Source: Paludibacteraceae bacterium
Lineage (GTDB): Bacteria; Bacteroidota; Bacteroidia; Bacteroidales; Paludibacteraceae
Assembly (NCBI GenBank): GCA_017632345.1
Contig: JAGBRL010000047.1
Coordinates: 1 to 41,567 of the forward strand
Direction of reading: 5' to 3'
Length of the DNA stretch: 41,567 nt
Shown: positions 40,401 to 41,567 of the stretch, piece after piece
Position numbering within the stretch: position 1 is the first letter of the stretch
How the letters are laid out: each line of letters opens with the position of its first letter
Notes under the pieces: generated by a model
Told to the model about the DNA's origin: nothing
What the model saw: only the letters and a program-made list of their open reading frames with translations
Database searches by the model: none
Program-made: the position numbers and the translations under genes

Positions 40401-41567
40401 GTTTCGGTATCGATGTTCAGAACCTCGCCGTCCATCACGTTCTTTTCCGCGTTGTACCATCTCACCTTCAGTTTTTCAGAAGTTATGTATTCAGAAGAGA
40501 ATCTGATAACCTGCCCTCCGGTGTTCTGGCAGAACCTGAATGTTGAATCCTTCAGAGCCTCCGGCTTCTTGTTAACCGTCACGTCGAATGTGATAGAGTC
40601 GTAGCAGACGATTCTGTCTGTAGTAGCCCCGATAAGCTTGAATTTGTATGTCATAGCTTCAGTCAGCGAGTCTGTGAAAGGGAAACGCGCGTTAGCAGCC
40701 GGCTCGTAAGGAGCGACTTTGTCGTCCTGCATGTCCTGCCACTGATAAAGGTCCGCACCCTCGGCTACCAAATCCGCCAAGTTTTCAAACTGACACTTCA
40801 CAAGCTCGCCCTTGACAGACAGTTCCGGAAGCTTTTTGAACTCAACGTTCACGGTGTCGCTAGCCTTGCAGCCCGAAATCATTTCGTGCACGTCAATCAC
40901 GTACCTGCCGTTCTCGAGAACCCTCGAAGCGGCGTTCTCAGACATAGTCACAACGCTTCCGTTTTCATATACTCTGGAATATTCGAAAATTTTATCTTCA
41001 GTTCCTCCGACAAACGTTTCAACAGCGCGTTCTGCAATGTTTACGGCGTGCGTTTCGCAGCTGAGAATATCATTGATGTGCGAGAACACGATGCTGTCTC
41101 TGATGCTTACGGAGAACATTACAGAGTCGCTGACACATCCCGTAACAGTGTCTTTAGCCTGCAAGAAATACACATTGTCGAAAGCGTCGTCGGTGCTTAA
41201 GTTCAGCACGTCGCTCAGAGTCACGTTTCCGTTGTTGTGCCATAAGAAGCTTTGCGAAGCCGTGTTCGCGCCACGTTTGTTTGCTGTCAGCGTGTGAGTT
41301 CCGATACCTTGGCAGACGATAGTGTCTCCGACAAGCTGCGGAGCAGTCACAATCGGATTGACCTTCAGGAACAGCTTGCCGGTATATTCGCAGCCGTTCA
41401 CGTCGATGTATCTTGCGTAGTAGTTCCCCTGTTCAGTAACCGCTTTTGCGTCAGTTAGCGCAACATTACCGAAAGAGTATTCAATAGTGTCAATATCCCA
41501 GAAACCAACCTTCTCCTTAGCCAACGCTTCGAAGTCGAACGAGTTAGGCGCGCATACGCTCACGGCA
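37409..41567 (-). CDS. Giant T9SS type B (gliding-motility-type) adhesin, 5' partial
   Basis: The frame is open to the right edge of the window, so more than 1384 residues are visible and the N-terminus is missing. The GTG at 41563 is not a real start, because the same residues appear inside an internal repeat. The visible part is a chain of Ig-like/beta-sandwich modules of about 80-100 residues, marked by pairs of Cys (for example CQNTG and CESDL). A PKD-like domain follows (about 1225-1295; LSYHWSFGDGLSDSSY). The end is a type B sorting domain (FTIPNTFAPDEND ... VQIYDRVGILIYEGNDGWDGTY ... KTGYITLVREND). This resembles SprB-like surface adhesins. The PorP/SprF gene overlaps its 3' end. Gliding or adhesion is inferred. 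Confidence 0.88.
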   Translation of the reverse strand, partial: AVSVCAPNSFDFEALAKEKVGFWDIDTIEYSFGNVALTDAKAVTEQGNYYARYIDVNGCEYTGKLFLKVNPIVTAPQLVGDTIVCQGIGTHTLTANKRGANTASQSFLWHNNGNVTLSDVLNLSTDDAFDNVYFLQAKDTVTGCVSDSVMFSVSIRDSIVFSHINDILSCETHAVNIAERAVETFVGGTEDKIFEYSRVYENGSVVTMSENAASRVLENGRYVIDVHEMISGCKASDTVNVEFKKLPELSVKGELVKCQFENLADLVAEGADLYQWQDMQDDKVAPYEPAANARFPFTDSLTEAMTYKFKLIGATTDRIVCYDSITFDVTVNKKPEALKDSTFRFCQNTGGQVIRFSSEYITSEKLKVRWYNAEKNVMDGEVLNIDTETAQTQTFFASLYSADCESDLAEITVVTNPQIPFSMDDAVSVCAPNSFDFEALAKEKVGFWDIDTIEYSFGNVALTDAKAVTEQGNYYARYIDVNGCEYTGKLYMKVNPIVPAPQLTNDTLYFCQAETVQELGGKNTITDGIVEWSYLDEILKENTINTSFANTFSYEYKVRQTDTLTNCSSDFSTVVIVIESLNTVPLPDTTLCPGETLNLVSLINSHVKTENTMVDVSQSNMTGSSLESIDKAGSFIVKYSLTSCVKYDSITVKYFKEIKYDRTQDTAVCFGDNASLFAESLTAEKYSFYWNKSRKEQDLNTPVSMAISESSFVNLTVYDRHGCSKEDSLFVTVNKRPDPIASLDTTIEYCFKAETEVIDVKPTENNTLRWYLPNGESTVSAVKPSSLHSGKFTYSIVQTTPEGCEGDTQHVFVTVLDSISERPVLDTSRYCQNSITEPLAAIVKSNGYSIHWYDSKKNELPNGFEPNSETVGMQTYFASLKKGLCESELTPKYVIVNAPMKETPVADKIDLCQNTGSHTLQVQGSVSATLNWYLTEIDNKREDSIIVSTDNAAALEYTYWVSQSDNSGCESKRVPVSVEIHKALTSARLKDTFVCKPNKISYMEILKNNRIYYTVDKVLKGVDKKSAVLTKEISEEDTYLFYLTDGYCDAVDTLTLKSPIINSPVVKVEDKTFCHGDSVSMVAQNVDGVDFRWEMNGESSISDNVSLKITEDMKIDVIAIDRATFCESEPHSVQLSIYPKQEVALQGKTDICFGDTLSLLAYKGSNFRWFFDNDTVADDRLVLAPQKSLNVTVQGIDNNSCPIYGNFNVNVLPTLVPQILGNDKLLTRNDTSVVLYALPNNDDRLSYHWSFGDGLSDSSYVADIEHLYSSELVKIGNPFEVTLTVTHEYGCKASVSATVEIDPNFTIPNTFAPDENDPSTWFMKNYEVQIYDRVGILIYEGNDGWDGTYNGEPAFKDTYFYVIPYYVNGDKKFKTGYITLVREND
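40060..40292 (-). repeat. Internal adhesin repeat, copy 1 (233 bp)
   Basis: This 233-bp segment is 97% identical (7 mismatches by eye) to 41335-41567. Both encode the residues VSVCAPNSFDFEALAKEK and NVALTDAKAVTEQGNYYARY. The offset is 1275 bp, or 425 codons, with no indel. Confidence 0.95.
41335..41567 (-). repeat. Internal adhesin repeat, copy 2 (233 bp, runs off window)
   Basis: It is the partner of 40060-40292 and still matches at the window edge. The true repeat is therefore probably longer, and further copies may lie upstream in the gene. Confidence 0.95.

Overview
The window looks like chromosomal DNA of a Bacteroidota species, most likely Bacteroidales. Four things point there: type IX secretion (T9SS) sorting domains of type A and type B, a PorP/SprF-family protein, Bacteroidota-type promoters (-33 TTTG, about 19 nt, -7 TAnnTTTG), and many A/T-rich intergenic stretches with few recognisable Shine-Dalgarno sites. 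A secreted glucuronoyl esterase with carbohydrate-binding features suggests a plant-fibre habitat such as a herbivore gut; this is inference. No rRNA, tRNA, CRISPR array or intact insertion sequence was seen.

Layout. 1-2.2 kb (+): the 3' part of an AAA-ATPase/PD-(D/E)XK protein and an extended SDR epimerase. 2.3-8.2 kb (-): an MTA/SAH deaminase, a membrane metallophosphoesterase, an Rpn-like PD-(D/E)XK protein, a flavin reductase-like protein and S-adenosylhomocysteinase. 8.4-10.7 kb (-): prephenate dehydratase and DAHP synthase-chorismate mutase, preceded by a 5' leader with two consecutive Phe/Tyr-rich leader peptides, each followed by an intrinsic terminator and a competing antiterminator segment. 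10.9-12.3 kb (-): two related small lipoproteins. 12.4-13.3 kb (+): a HisIE-like protein whose HisI half lacks its catalytic and zinc residues. 13.5-14 kb (-): a GNAT acetyltransferase.

14.2-19.6 kb (-): an operon of a small T9SS-sorted protein and two CotH-kinase proteins holding three CotH modules in different states of degeneration. 19.9-22.1 kb (-): a T9SS-exported CE15 glucuronoyl esterase. 22.7-26.7 kb (-): a Crp/Fnr regulator, a membrane protein of unknown function and L-aspartate oxidase. 26.9-31.5 kb (+): a lipoprotein coupled to PdxB, a CPBP protease and an acyl-CoA ligase. 31.9-36.4 kb (+): a tiny lipoprotein, then an FAD oxidoreductase with a GT-C-like membrane protein that carries MORN repeats. 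36.4-41.6 kb (-): a PorP/SprF protein translationally coupled to a giant type B T9SS adhesin that runs off the window.

The most striking element is the tandem Phe/Tyr attenuator in front of pheA. Second are a family of short dispersed repeats (core GGCAACTTCTATAAATTAG) near the 3' ends of several genes, and the degenerate HisI domain.
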